DNA of 64,000 nucleotides from an uncultured Afifella sp. (GCA_947259045.1 CAMYKZ010000015.1:1-64000); one strand, 5' to 3'. Counted from the stretch's first letter, positions 48,858 to 58,175 are shown. Program-made: numbers and translations. The notes: generated by a model from the letters alone, not told the origin.

Positions 48858-51800
48858 ATGTTCCGCATACCAGATTATGTTGCTAACAACCGGCTCGATA
48901 CCGGCGCCCAGCCCAATGTGCATGTCGATGATTCAATCGGCCGCAATGTCACCCGGCTCGGCGTTGCGTTTGGCACCGCCGGCGACAGCATGGCCGTGCG
49001 CCAGCGCCGGGCAGCGGCGCTTCGACAAGCTCAGGACCGGCTGGAGGCCGAGCGGCGCGAACAGGCCCGCCCGCTAACGGCAGACGAACGCCGGCTTCAT
49101 GCGCACCGCAACAAGCGTCAGGTTGAGGCCGCCGGTTTCCGGACGGAACAGTCTTACCACGCTCTGCAGCGCCAGCGGGATGCAATGGAAGCTGAGGCCC
49201 GCGCTGAATCCGGCCCATCCGGCGAGGGCTTTACTGCACTCTATGAGCGCAAGCTCGGGCTCGATGATGCCTCGGCGTTTACCACCGCCTCCGCCGACCC
49301 GGTCACTCTCCGCCGCGGATCCGGCGGCATGGCAAACACAAGAGCCGGGTTGGAAAGAGGTCAAACCGCGCAACCCGGTCAAGCCGCATCCGCTGCCGCT
49401 CTGCCAGACGGCCTGCCGCCGGACCTCATTGCCGGCATCGGACTCCGGGCGGACGCCGACCGTGAACGCCGGCTTGCAAAAGCCTCCGCCGACGAGGTGC
49501 AGATGCGCCGTAATTGGACCCGGGCCGAACTTGGCCAGATGCAGAGTGAACTGCTGGCCGATCTGGCAAAGGAGCCGGACCGGTATGATGAGATCCTAGA
49601 TCAGGGCACGGAATTTGTCATCCGCAATACACTTCCGGATGCGGAAAAAGTGCAGTTACTGGATGCTTGGCAGCGTCAGGCGCAGAAAACCCTGGCCGAC
49701 AGACTTGCCGACACTGAAGACCCGCAGACGCTGAGGGTGATGTTCGGCTTTGTGCCCGCCGGCGCATCATCTCAGGCAGTTGCAGATGGCAATATCGGCG
49801 CTGCCGGTGCCCGCGTCCGTGCAGGTGCTGACGCCAACGCAAATGAAACTGCCGGGGCAGACAGGACAGGCACAAGCAGCACAGGCACAAGCAGAACAGC
49901 CGGCCCGGGCAGCGCACCAGCGCCGTTCGATCCGGCTTCCGTCGAGCCGCCACCCATCGACCTGGAAGACATCATTTTCCACCCGGCCTTTCTGACTGGC
50001 GACGACGAGACCCTGCGCCGGGAACTCGGTCTGGCCGAGCCTTTGAAGCGCTTTGCCGGTTTTGCCGTTCGGGACGGCGTCGCCGCCATCCGGACGGCGG
50101 AAAAGCGGCTTCAGATGAAACACGACCGGGCAGCGATCGAGATGGAGATGCTCCTGAAACAGGATGCCGTGCTGATCGTCGAAACAGGCCAGGGCGTAAC
50201 AAGGCTTACCTACAAGGACATTGAGGCGACGCTTGGCAAGAAACGCGCCGACCAATGGCGCCTGGACCGGCTGACAGGACCCAGACTGCATCGTGTTCTG
50301 GCGGGGATAGAAACGTTGTCAGATCCGCAGATCGAGCAGAGGATCGAGGCGGAACGGCCGAAACCGGGCGCCGCAGATACTGAAATCAGGTCCATCGTCT
50401 ATCGCAGCGCACGCCGGAAGGCCGACGCGATCATCAATCTGCGCCGGAACGATCCGGTGGCCGCCGTGGCCGGCAAACCCGGCCTGCAGGCGTTGCTGGA
50501 CGCTCACCGGGACGACCCGGCTGCGGTCTCGGGCCAGCAGCTTGCCGCGGCGCTGTTCAAGGCCCAGGCAGAGGCGCATATTCCGGCCTTCCGGCGGACT
50601 ATTTTCCGCCCTGGCGAAGCGGAGGCAATCATGGCGCCGATTCTGGCGCTTGAGGGCGAGGCCCGGCAAGCCGCTGTCAATTCCATGGCCGCCGGTTTTA
50701 TCGAGATCTACGGCCCCTATGCCGATGAAGTGATGGCGAGCCTCGTGCCGCATCTGGCCGGCGATCGGCCGCTTTACGACCATGCCGTGCGCACGGTGCG
50801 GGCGTTGGAAGACATGGTGTCGCCAAGCGCCCAGGAGACGGCACTGACCAATATCCGCCGCCGGACCCAGGCGGTCGGTCTGGCGACAGCCGGCGCAAGT
50901 GACGGCGTGCCCGAGGCTGCCGAGCCGCCGGATTTTGCGACCATATTCCAGCATCAGCAATTGATCCGCCGCGCCCATGTCGCGCTGGTGCGGGATGCTG
51001 CGGCAACCGACCCGTCGCAACCGACTGCCTTTGCCGGTTACAGCGACGCCGAACTGGCCCGGCTTTATTCTTATATCGACCAGGTCAAGGACGAGCCGAA
51101 ACTGAAGCTTGGCCGCGATTATCTGCAAAAGGGCCTGCCGACGCCGGGCGAGACGGCGATCCGCTATCTGCGCGACCACCCCGATACGCTGCTCCATTTC
51201 ATTGAAACCTTCGGCGCGGACCAGGTGCCGCCCGGTTTTACTATGCTGCCGCAGTCGGCGGCGGAACTGATGACCCGATTGCAGGGCGACAATGGCAGCG
51301 GCGCGGTCAATCCCTATCCGCTGATTGTGCGCGCGCAGCTTGCGCTGGCGACCGAGATCGACGCCGGCGACCGGTTCGGCCTGAACAATGCAGAGGCTTT
51401 CGGCAATACCCTGGCCGGCGCCGGCGAGGCGGCGCTGGCGGTCGAAACAACGGACCGGCTGCCGCCCGGCCACCCTGAGGCCACTTTCGGGCGCGGGCGC
51501 ATCATCGCCTTTACCGAAGAGGTCGCCGGCATGATCCGCGATGCGGAAGGGTTCGGCGAAGGCGCGGCCGGTCTGGGCGGAAGCTTTCTCGGTTCCAGCT
51601 CGTCGCCGGAAGCCCTGGTCGGGCCGCTGCGGCTGGTGGGTCCGGGGCGGACGGCGGCGAGCCGCGTCGGCAATGCGGCGCTGAGCGGCGCGCTTGCGGA
51701 GGGCGTTGCCGACCCGGCTGTCCAGGCGCTGCGCATCCGCGCCGGGCTGCAGGAGGATTACGAGCCCGGCCGGACGGTGAGCGCCATCCTGTTCGGCATC

Positions 51801-52616
51801 GGCGTGCCGCCGGCCCTGGAAGGGCTGGCGCAGGTCTATCGCAGAGCAAAGGCGGAGGTCGGGACGGGCTTTCCGTTGATGCCGGCGATCTCGTCGCGTG
51901 ATGGGAGAGTGAATTCGCCAGGTCTGATCCGGAAGTTCAAGGCACGGCGCAATTTGGCGCGCTACAAGATGAACGCAGACCGGATATTTGCCAAAGCGAC
52001 AGCGAGGGACTATTTCGCGCCGGTCTGGGACAGGCTGACGCCGGATGTTCAGGCGTTTCTGGAAAAGCGCTATCGCAATTTTTCCGGCCTTGCAGGTGAG
52101 AACATTTTCTACCGTGACCTGGACGACGCTGGGTTTAATTTCTTGCCGGAGAATCGAGAATTCGAACTGCCGGCGGGGTTTAAAACAGAAAGCCGAAAAT
52201 TCGACAATGCGACGTCAGAAGAACTGAAGCTCATACTGAACGGTTTTTTCGCAGTGCCGAGAAAAGTGGACGGTATCGTTGGCATTGAGAAAAAGGTCAA
52301 TAATTCCAAATACAGCTATCAAAAAGAGGTCGACGAATATCTGATAAGAGAGAAGAAAATTGCGGCTGCTGAACTTCTGCGTATTCCGGCAACCGAAATC
52401 CCGCCCGGAGATCTGGCTGACGTGCTTTTCAGCTGGCTGGAGAAACGGAAGAAAAAAACCAACCCGGGCGGAGTGCCAAAACAGGATATCGAAGATCTGA
52501 TCCGTGTGTTGCGTGAGGAATCCGGTCCCGATGGCCGGCGATTGACAATCGGACAGGTCTCTCTGGCCGTGCTTGCAACTACTCTACCGCTGCTATATCC
52601 GGATGATGCCGAATAA
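48858..52616 (+). CDS. Phage internal-virion-like giant protein with distinct C-terminal domain (candidate effector)
   Basis: A 1252-residue protein without signal peptide. About residues 1-45 form the conserved-looking start (MFRIPDYVANNRLDTGAQPN). Residues 45-125 are highly charged and helical. A Thr/Ser/Gly tract (about 330-350) is low complexity. Residues 890-995 are Gly/Ala-rich, with alternating helices (GLGGSFLGSSSSPEALVGP, DPAVQALRIRAGLQEDYEP). They recall internal virion/ejection proteins of tailed phages (inference). After about residue 1015 the composition turns A/T- and Lys-rich, with E1081 and D1138-x5-E1144-K-K1146, a possible nuclease-like pattern. A hydrophobic stretch ends the protein. 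No other phage genes flank it. Confidence 0.6.
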   Translation: MFRIPDYVANNRLDTGAQPNVHVDDSIGRNVTRLGVAFGTAGDSMAVRQRRAAALRQAQDRLEAERREQARPLTADERRLHAHRNKRQVEAAGFRTEQSYHALQRQRDAMEAEARAESGPSGEGFTALYERKLGLDDASAFTTASADPVTLRRGSGGMANTRAGLERGQTAQPGQAASAAALPDGLPPDLIAGIGLRADADRERRLAKASADEVQMRRNWTRAELGQMQSELLADLAKEPDRYDEILDQGTEFVIRNTLPDAEKVQLLDAWQRQAQKTLADRLADTEDPQTLRVMFGFVPAGASSQAVADGNIGAAGARVRAGADANANETAGADRTGTSSTGTSRTAGPGSAPAPFDPASVEPPPIDLEDIIFHPAFLTGDDETLRRELGLAEPLKRFAGFAVRDGVAAIRTAEKRLQMKHDRAAIEMEMLLKQDAVLIVETGQGVTRLTYKDIEATLGKKRADQWRLDRLTGPRLHRVLAGIETLSDPQIEQRIEAERPKPGAADTEIRSIVYRSARRKADAIINLRRNDPVAAVAGKPGLQALLDAHRDDPAAVSGQQLAAALFKAQAEAHIPAFRRTIFRPGEAEAIMAPILALEGEARQAAVNSMAAGFIEIYGPYADEVMASLVPHLAGDRPLYDHAVRTVRALEDMVSPSAQETALTNIRRRTQAVGLATAGASDGVPEAAEPPDFATIFQHQQLIRRAHVALVRDAAATDPSQPTAFAGYSDAELARLYSYIDQVKDEPKLKLGRDYLQKGLPTPGETAIRYLRDHPDTLLHFIETFGADQVPPGFTMLPQSAAELMTRLQGDNGSGAVNPYPLIVRAQLALATEIDAGDRFGLNNAEAFGNTLAGAGEAALAVETTDRLPPGHPEATFGRGRIIAFTEEVAGMIRDAEGFGEGAAGLGGSFLGSSSSPEALVGPLRLVGPGRTAASRVGNAALSGALAEGVADPAVQALRIRAGLQEDYEPGRTVSAILFGIGVPPALEGLAQVYRRAKAEVGTGFPLMPAISSRDGRVNSPGLIRKFKARRNLARYKMNADRIFAKATARDYFAPVWDRLTPDVQAFLEKRYRNFSGLAGENIFYRDLDDAGFNFLPENREFELPAGFKTESRKFDNATSEELKLILNGFFAVPRKVDGIVGIEKKVNNSKYSYQKEVDEYLIREKKIAAAELLRIPATEIPPGDLADVLFSWLEKRKKKTNPGGVPKQDIEDLIRVLREESGPDGRRLTIGQVSLAVLATTLPLLYPDDAE

Positions 52617-52636
52617 CCCGATGCGGTACGAAGCAT

Positions 52637-53509
52637 CTACAATCGGATGCCGAGGCCATCTGCAAGTTTGCGGGCGGCCTCGGCTGCTTCTTTCATGGCG
52701 GCCAGGCGGCCACTTGCAAGCTCCGCGACCTTCTGTTCGCTCCAGCCACGGCTCCAAAGCCGTTGCAGCCAATTGCCACGATAGTGTCGGTGTAACTCCC
52801 GGTAGAGGTCTTCGTATGAAATTCCGGCCTCCTCGATCCGTCGACGAAGATAGAATGCAGCGCGGCCGTTATCGGCGGCCATGTGGCAGAGCGCCGCCAG
52901 AGCCAGATCGATGGCAAAACCTCTGCTCCCGTGCTTCTCCATCCAGTCGACGACAAACATCGGATCGTCACATTTTCGGTACCAGTCCGGCACAAAAGCC
53001 CGCCATTGTTCGTCGATGAACAGACCGAGTTCCCGAATGCCACGGTCCATTGCCCGCGTACGCTCCTCATCGCTTTGCAGCAGAGGGTCTCCCGATTCCG
53101 GCAGGGCCCAATTGCCACGTTCCTGATACCGCATGATCGGATCGCACTGTGCCTCAAGATAGGCTTTCGTCGGATTTCCGTAAATAGTGGTGTAATAATC
53201 ATGCCCTTCGGGAATTTCCATGAGTTGGGGGATCGACGCCCGGACATGCGAATGATTGCGCGTCGATGCTTTGCCAAACCAGAATCCGGGTAGGCGTCTC
53301 TCCATGAGCGTTTGCAGTTCCGGCAAATAGACAGCCGCATGGGCCGAAAATTCCTGTCTGGGAGGCGCCATCTCCACTTCGAATATCCATATCCGGTCCG
53401 ATCGCTCCAGAATGTAATCGCGGCGGGTCTTCCGGGTAAAGCCGAACTCCTTCAGCGTATCACGCAAAGCCACATTCATCACGTAGTCGTAGATCTGTTT
53501 CCGTGCCAT
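52637..53509 (-). CDS. DUF4304-like protein of unknown function
   Basis: A 290-residue soluble protein. Its first 120 residues (ALRDTLKEFGFTRKTRRDYI, IWIFEVEMAPPRQEFSAHAAVYL) resemble DUF4304, a family often found among immunity genes of polymorphic toxins. The rest (about 150-290) is helical and Trp/Arg-rich. It converges on the 1252-residue gene, with stops 20 bp apart. It lies between that gene and a decayed copy of part of it. A protective role is possible but opposite orientation is atypical for an immunity gene. Confidence 0.6.
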   Translation of the reverse strand: MARKQIYDYVMNVALRDTLKEFGFTRKTRRDYILERSDRIWIFEVEMAPPRQEFSAHAAVYLPELQTLMERRLPGFWFGKASTRNHSHVRASIPQLMEIPEGHDYYTTIYGNPTKAYLEAQCDPIMRYQERGNWALPESGDPLLQSDEERTRAMDRGIRELGLFIDEQWRAFVPDWYRKCDDPMFVVDWMEKHGSRGFAIDLALAALCHMAADNGRAAFYLRRRIEEAGISYEDLYRELHRHYRGNWLQRLWSRGWSEQKVAELASGRLAAMKEAAEAARKLADGLGIRL

Positions 53510-53620
53510 GAAAGCTCCAAATGCTTATTAGAACAAAATAGGAACAATTGGATTTCGATACAACAAGAAAATTCTATGGCCGCCCGGTTTCGATATTCTG
53601 ACAAGGCCCGTGGCGGAGCG

Positions 53621-53862
53621 GATGGCAGGGCGATAACGGCAGCGGCGCGGTCAATCCCTATCCGCTGCACCTATTGGCTACTTAGGCGCGCCCAGCTTGC
53701 GTTGGCGACCGAGATCGGCGCGGCGACCGATTCGGCCTGAACAATGCCGAAGCTTTCGTCAATACCCTGGCCGGCGCGCTTGCCGAGGGTCTTGCCGACC
53801 CGGCTGTCCAGGCGCGCGTCCGCGCCGGGCTGCAGGAGGATTACCTGTCCGGCCGCACGGGA
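53621..53862 (+). pseudogene. Decayed partial duplicate of the 1252-residue phage-like gene
   Basis: Nucleotide-level copy of 51277-51420 joined directly to 51691-51778 (residues about 807-854 and 945-973 of the large protein). The 270 bp in between are missing, with CGGCG at both edges in the intact gene. The copy contains in-frame stops (a TAG near 53682 and TGA near 53740) and a short foreign insert (CACCTATTGGCTACTTAG). It has no start. Homology stops abruptly on both sides. Confidence 0.85.
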
Positions 53863-53937
53863 GGGTCGGTACCGCGTCCGTCATTGGGGATTCAGCAATG
53901 AGGCATCACCGTAAATTCCCGTTGCGTCCAGGCGGGA

Positions 53938-54135
53938 TCAAAACAGCTTGAGAACGATCCAGTAGACGACGAGCGCTGCAACCGCGAAGCCGGCGTGGAA
54001 GATGTTCAGTGTCATGGCGGGCACGTCTTTCGGCCCGAAATAGGCTTTTGAAGCGGCCGTCGGCGCCAGCATCAGCCACAGAAAGGCCAGGACCAGCCCG
54101 AACGGCAGGACGATCAGCAGCGGCACCGGAATCAC
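53938..54135 (-). CDS. Small two-helix membrane protein (GTG start)
   Basis: A 65-residue protein beginning IPVPLLIVLPFGLVLAFLW after the GTG start. It has two hydrophobic helices (about residues 3-24 and 44-63) joined by a polar loop with a KAYFGPKDVPAMT segment. Its GTG overlaps the TGA of the upstream 32-residue peptide (GTGA), implying coupled translation. No family recognised. Confidence 0.55.
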   Translation of the reverse strand: MIPVPLLIVLPFGLVLAFLWLMLAPTAASKAYFGPKDVPAMTLNIFHAGFAVAALVVYWIVLKLF

Positions 54136-54230
54136 GAAATGTTGGCAACAAATGCGGTCGCTACGCAGCCGACAATGCCGGCCAGGACGATTGCGACCCA
54201 GACGACGGGGAGGGAATATGCGCTTAACAT
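54132..54230 (-). CDS. 32-residue single-helix membrane peptide
   Basis: Small peptide starting MLSAYSLPVVWVAIVLAG, almost entirely one transmembrane helix. An AAGGAG ribosome site lies nine bases upstream of the ATG. It is followed at a 4-bp overlap by the two-helix protein, and the pair looks like a membrane micro-operon. No family recognised. Confidence 0.5.
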   Translation of the reverse strand: MLSAYSLPVVWVAIVLAGIVGCVATAFVANIS

Positions 54231-54402
54231 TTGTGGTGCTCCTTTTTCGTATGAACCTTTCGCGCCACACTGCGTGATTGCGACGCGAGAGCGGCACAAA
54301 ACGCAGTCGATGCAGATATGCGGTGGCCGCAAACTAGACCATTGCACAGCGCAATAGAAGGAACGCGCCAATATCCGGCGTCCGCGGCGACGATTACTCT
54401 CC

Positions 54403-55278
54403 TCAGTTCATCACCACCCGGTAGCGCACCACGCGGTTATTGTCGGAATCGGCGAAATAATAGGTCGTGCCGGAAATCGCCACGCCTTCCGGATCGTCGA
54501 ACAGGTTGGGGCCTTCGCCCGGCTGGCCGGTGCCGAGCACGCCGACCAGCGCACCGTCCTTGTCGATCATCAAAATCCGGTGCGCGTCCTGATCGGCGAC
54601 AACGAGGCGGCCTTGCGCATCGACATCGAGATAACGCGGTCCGCTAAAGCCGAATTTGGCATCGTCGAATACGCTGAGCAGTTCCAGATCGGGCGAATAA
54701 TGCACGATGCGGCCATTGCCCATATCGGGTACCCACAGGCTGCCGTCCGGCCCGACGGCTACGTCGTGGGCGCCGGAATGGCCCTGGACGGTGGCCACGG
54801 CAACGCCGTCGTCAAAGGCGGTCAGTGCAAAGCCGGCCACATTGGCGTAGATCCGGCCATTGGGGTGCGCCGTTGCGCCTTCGGTGCGGGCAACGCCGAT
54901 GATCTCGCCGGCAAGTTTTGCCGCGCCGGAGGAAAAATCATAGATCGCGACGCGGCTGTTGCCGCTGTCGGCGATGATCGCCCGGCCGTCATTGTCGAAG
55001 CTGATATCGCGCGGTGCAAACAGTTCGCCCTTGCCGAAACTGCCCACCACTTCCAGCGTTTCCGCGTCCAAGATGGCAATTCGGTTTGCCAGCTTGTCGG
55101 CGACATAAAGCCGGCCGTCCGGGCCGATGGTCAGATCGTGCGGATCCGACAGGACCGGTTTGCTGGCGCCGTCGAAGGTGGCGAATGCGGCAGGCGGCGT
55201 CGACTGCGTTTCCTGGGCCTGCACGGCGAGACCTGTGCCTAAAAGGGTGGCGAGGCTGAACAAAACACGCATGAACAT
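54403..55278 (-). CDS. Exported NHL-repeat (six-bladed propeller) protein
   Basis: Periplasmic beta-propeller of 291 residues from ATG 55278, chosen for the GGAGAG six bases upstream (ATG 55272 is alternative). A signal peptide ends at VQA. NHL-type repeats recur about every 45 residues, each with a DPHDLTIGPDGRLYVADKLANRI-like pattern: DISFDNDGRAIIADSGNSR, DVAVGPDGSLWVPDMGNGR, YLDVDAQGRLVVADQDAHR and GVAISGTTYYFADSDNNRV. Such propellers bind ligands or have lactonase/lyase activity; none can be assigned here. Confidence 0.85.
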   Translation of the reverse strand: MFMRVLFSLATLLGTGLAVQAQETQSTPPAAFATFDGASKPVLSDPHDLTIGPDGRLYVADKLANRIAILDAETLEVVGSFGKGELFAPRDISFDNDGRAIIADSGNSRVAIYDFSSGAAKLAGEIIGVARTEGATAHPNGRIYANVAGFALTAFDDGVAVATVQGHSGAHDVAVGPDGSLWVPDMGNGRIVHYSPDLELLSVFDDAKFGFSGPRYLDVDAQGRLVVADQDAHRILMIDKDGALVGVLGTGQPGEGPNLFDDPEGVAISGTTYYFADSDNNRVVRYRVVMN

Positions 55279-55435
55279 CGCTGTCTCTCCGTGAAAGATC
55301 AAAAGGGCATATATTCACAAATCATGGTCACATTGAATTCACCTGGCGGCGTGTCGCATTTGGCGCAGTAGATGCCAAAGCCGGCTCCACGCCGTTCATT
55401 CAGAATGCCGTGGAATGGAGAGTTGGCCACGGGCA

Positions 55436-56128
55436 TTATGTCTTGTAAAGCGGCGTTTTCCCATCCTCAGCATAGCCGATCACGCCAGGCTCCCACCACA
55501 ATACGGGGTTGGCCAGGAACGCCGGGCGCGCCTCCATCCGGGCAACCAGGGCCCGGATTTTCGGATGTCGATCGAGTCCGGCGTCAAGTCCGATGGGCCG
55601 GCAAGCAATGAAGTTCAAGTGGCAGGTGAGAAAAATATCCTGCACCGAGACAACGCCTTTGAGAAACCCATCCGTCTCATCGGGCAGCCGACTTTCAAGC
55701 CAGCCCATCAAATGGGGCAGACGCTCGGCGCAGCGTGTCAGATAATCGTTGTCATCATGTGCGACGCCCGACCATTTCATCTGGCTGATTGTCGTCGCGG
55801 CGGTGCCAAGCGTCTGCACGGTCGCCAGTATAAGCCTGTCCGACCATTCGGCCCCGGACCCTGCAACCGACGTCGCCAATGGCAGGCCGATATCCGGCCG
55901 GCGGCCGTATTCAGACAGCAGATATTCCGCGATCAGACCGCTTTCCCACAATGTTGTATCCCCGTCCTGCAGCGCTGGCACCTGAAAGGTCGGCGTTGCA
56001 CGCGACCGTTCTTCCGCCGTCGGTGTCGTTACCTCCTCCTGGCGTTCATAGTCGAGCCCGAGTTCATCAAGGATAATGCGCACACCACGCGCAAATGGGG
56101 ATCCAGTGGTGAACAACAGCTTGCGCAT
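55436..56128 (-). CDS. Glutathione S-transferase family protein
   Basis: A 230-residue GST. The thioredoxin-like N-domain starts MRKLLFTTGSPFARGVRIIL, with the glutathione-binding VPALQDGDTTLWESGLIAEYL (cis-Pro and the ESxxI motif). The all-helical C-domain follows (about residues 85-220). The likely catalytic Ser is in TTGSPFAR. The open frame extends five codons upstream to a TTG. Specific class and substrate are not assignable. Confidence 0.9.
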   Translation of the reverse strand: MRKLLFTTGSPFARGVRIILDELGLDYERQEEVTTPTAEERSRATPTFQVPALQDGDTTLWESGLIAEYLLSEYGRRPDIGLPLATSVAGSGAEWSDRLILATVQTLGTAATTISQMKWSGVAHDDNDYLTRCAERLPHLMGWLESRLPDETDGFLKGVVSVQDIFLTCHLNFIACRPIGLDAGLDRHPKIRALVARMEARPAFLANPVLWWEPGVIGYAEDGKTPLYKT

Positions 56129-56237
56129 ATCTTTCCTCAACAATGGATGTGCTCGACGATCAGGTGATCGGCGCCGGCCGCCCCGGCAATTTACGATCGG
56201 TCAGTGTCTCTGATCGATCGTGGCAGAAAACGCCGGC

Positions 56238-57560
56238 CTACTTGCCGTAGACATAATTCGGCAACCACAGGGCAATCTCGGGAAACATCATGACAAGCCC
56301 GAGCGCCACGACCATCACGAAGACAAACGGGATGATCGACTTGTAGATGTCGATAATGGTGATTTCCGGCGGCGCCATTGCTCGCATCAGGAACAGATTA
56401 TAACCGAACGGCGGCGTCATGTAGGCGATCTGGCAGGTGATCGTATATAGCACGCCGTACCAGATCAGGTCGAAACCGAGCGCCCCGACCAGCGGCACGT
56501 AAAGCGGCGCGACGATCACCAGCATCGCCGTATCGTCGAGGAACGTGCCCATCAGCAGGAACGACAATTGCATCAGGATCAGAATGACCCAGGGGTCGAG
56601 ATGCAGCTGGCTGACAAACAGGTTTTCGATCGCCTTGACCGCGCCGAGCCCGTCAAACACGGCGCCGAACGCCAGCGCCGCCAGGATGATCCACATGAAC
56701 ATGCAGGAAATCGCCAGCGTCTGGCGCACCGAGGTCTCAAACACGTCGCGGGTCATCCGGCGCTTGATGACGGCGGCGGCGAACGCGGTCATGGCGCCAA
56801 TGGCGGAGCTTTCCACCAGGCTGGTCCAGCCCTTCACGAACGGCACCATCATGGCGAAGAAGATCACCAGCGGCAATAGTCCGGCCCTGAGCAACCGCAG
56901 CTTTTCAGCCATCGGCACATTGCGCTCTTCCTCCGCCAGCGCCGGCCCGAGATGGGGCTGAAAATTGCAGCGGATGACAATGTAGAGGACAAACAGTCCG
57001 GCCATCATCAGGCCGGGAAAGACGCCGGCAAGCCAGAGCTGGCCGACCGGCTGGCGGGCAATCATCGCATAAAGCACCAGCACCACCGACGGCGGCACCA
57101 GGATACCGAGCGACGATCCGGCCTGGATGACCCCGGTGACCATCTGCTTGTCGTAACCGCGCCGCAACAGTTCCGGCAGCGCGATGGTGGCGCCGATGGC
57201 CATGCCGGCGACCGACAGGCCGTTCATGGCGGATATCAGCACCATCAGGCCGATCGTGCCGATCGCCAGTCCGCCATTGAGCGGTCCCATCCAGACATGG
57301 AACATCTTGTAGAGGTCGTCGGCGATGCGGCTTTCCGACATCACGTAGCCCATGAAGATGAACATCGGCAGCGTCAGCAGCGGGTACCATTTCATCAGCT
57401 TGATGCCGGCCGAGAACGGAATGTCAGACCCGCCGGTACCCCACAGGAAGAACGCCGAAACGGCGGCGACGAAGCCAATGGCCGCAAAAACCCTCTGGCC
57501 GGTTATGAGCAGAAGCATCATGGAGGAAAACATCAGGATGGCGATATATTCGTAGGGCAT
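56238..57560 (-). CDS. TRAP transporter large permease (DctM-like)
   Basis: The 12-helix ion-coupled transport subunit (440 residues) of a TRAP system. GMAIGATIALPELLRRGYDKQM, GSSLGILVPPSVVLVLY and FLDDTAMLVIVAPLYVPL are DctM-family hallmarks. ATG 57560 overlaps the small-permease stop (TGATG). The open frame to 57692 is not homologous upstream. It works with the small permease and DctP to import an organic acid with Na+. Confidence 0.95.
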   Translation of the reverse strand: MPYEYIAILMFSSMMLLLITGQRVFAAIGFVAAVSAFFLWGTGGSDIPFSAGIKLMKWYPLLTLPMFIFMGYVMSESRIADDLYKMFHVWMGPLNGGLAIGTIGLMVLISAMNGLSVAGMAIGATIALPELLRRGYDKQMVTGVIQAGSSLGILVPPSVVLVLYAMIARQPVGQLWLAGVFPGLMMAGLFVLYIVIRCNFQPHLGPALAEEERNVPMAEKLRLLRAGLLPLVIFFAMMVPFVKGWTSLVESSAIGAMTAFAAAVIKRRMTRDVFETSVRQTLAISCMFMWIILAALAFGAVFDGLGAVKAIENLFVSQLHLDPWVILILMQLSFLLMGTFLDDTAMLVIVAPLYVPLVGALGFDLIWYGVLYTITCQIAYMTPPFGYNLFLMRAMAPPEITIIDIYKSIIPFVFVMVVALGLVMMFPEIALWLPNYVYGK

Positions 57561-58099
57561 CAGGCCGCTTCCTCGGATGGTTCGGTCTGAGGGGCGCCGG
57601 TCCGCATGCGCTCGATATCCTTGAAGAGCTCCGCGACGGCCTGGAGCAGCATCAACACGATGCCGGTCACCATCACTGTCTTCACCGGCCACATATACGG
57701 TCGCCAGGCCGAACTGGACCGTTCGCCGAACTGGATGGCGTAAGTCAGGCTGTTGATCCCGCCGTAGAGCAGAAAGCCGAGAAAAACCATCAGGAACACC
57801 ACAGTGAAGCTGTCGACGAAGGCCTTTCGCCGGTAGCTGAACTGCCCGTAGACGAGATCCATCCGCACGTTTGTATCGAGCTGGATCGAGTAGGGACCGC
57901 CGAGAATGTAGTAGGCCACCATCAGGAACTGCGCCATCTCAAGCGTCCACAGAGACGGCCGCATGAACGGCACGGTCTTTGTGAACGACGACCACAACAG
58001 CACTCCGATCATCACAAAGATCAGATACATCGTGAAGCGGCCGATCCTGTAGTTGAACCGCTCAACCAACCGGACATAGGCTGCCATAAAATCCCGCAT
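57560..58099 (-). CDS. TRAP transporter small permease (DctQ-like)
   Basis: Four-helix accessory subunit (179 residues) of the TRAP system. IGRFTMYLIFVMIGVLLWSSF, the RPSLWTLEMAQFLMVAYYILGGPYSI segment and VRMDLVYGQFS are DctQ-typical. It lies between dctP (76 bp upstream) and the large permease (1-base stop/start overlap). Confidence 0.92.
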   Translation of the reverse strand: MRDFMAAYVRLVERFNYRIGRFTMYLIFVMIGVLLWSSFTKTVPFMRPSLWTLEMAQFLMVAYYILGGPYSIQLDTNVRMDLVYGQFSYRRKAFVDSFTVVFLMVFLGFLLYGGINSLTYAIQFGERSSSAWRPYMWPVKTVMVTGIVLMLLQAVAELFKDIERMRTGAPQTEPSEEAA

Positions 58100-58175
58100 C
58101 GTCGGCCTCTTTTGTCATTCACACACATCGGCCGGCCTCCCGGAAGAGGCCAGCCGGATTTTCAGGGAGCCTTCG

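Noticed and set aside
48858-54000. Integrated prophage
   Set aside because: Only one phage-like protein is present; there are no integrase, terminase, capsid or tail genes and no recognisable attachment-site duplication, so a prophage call is not supported.
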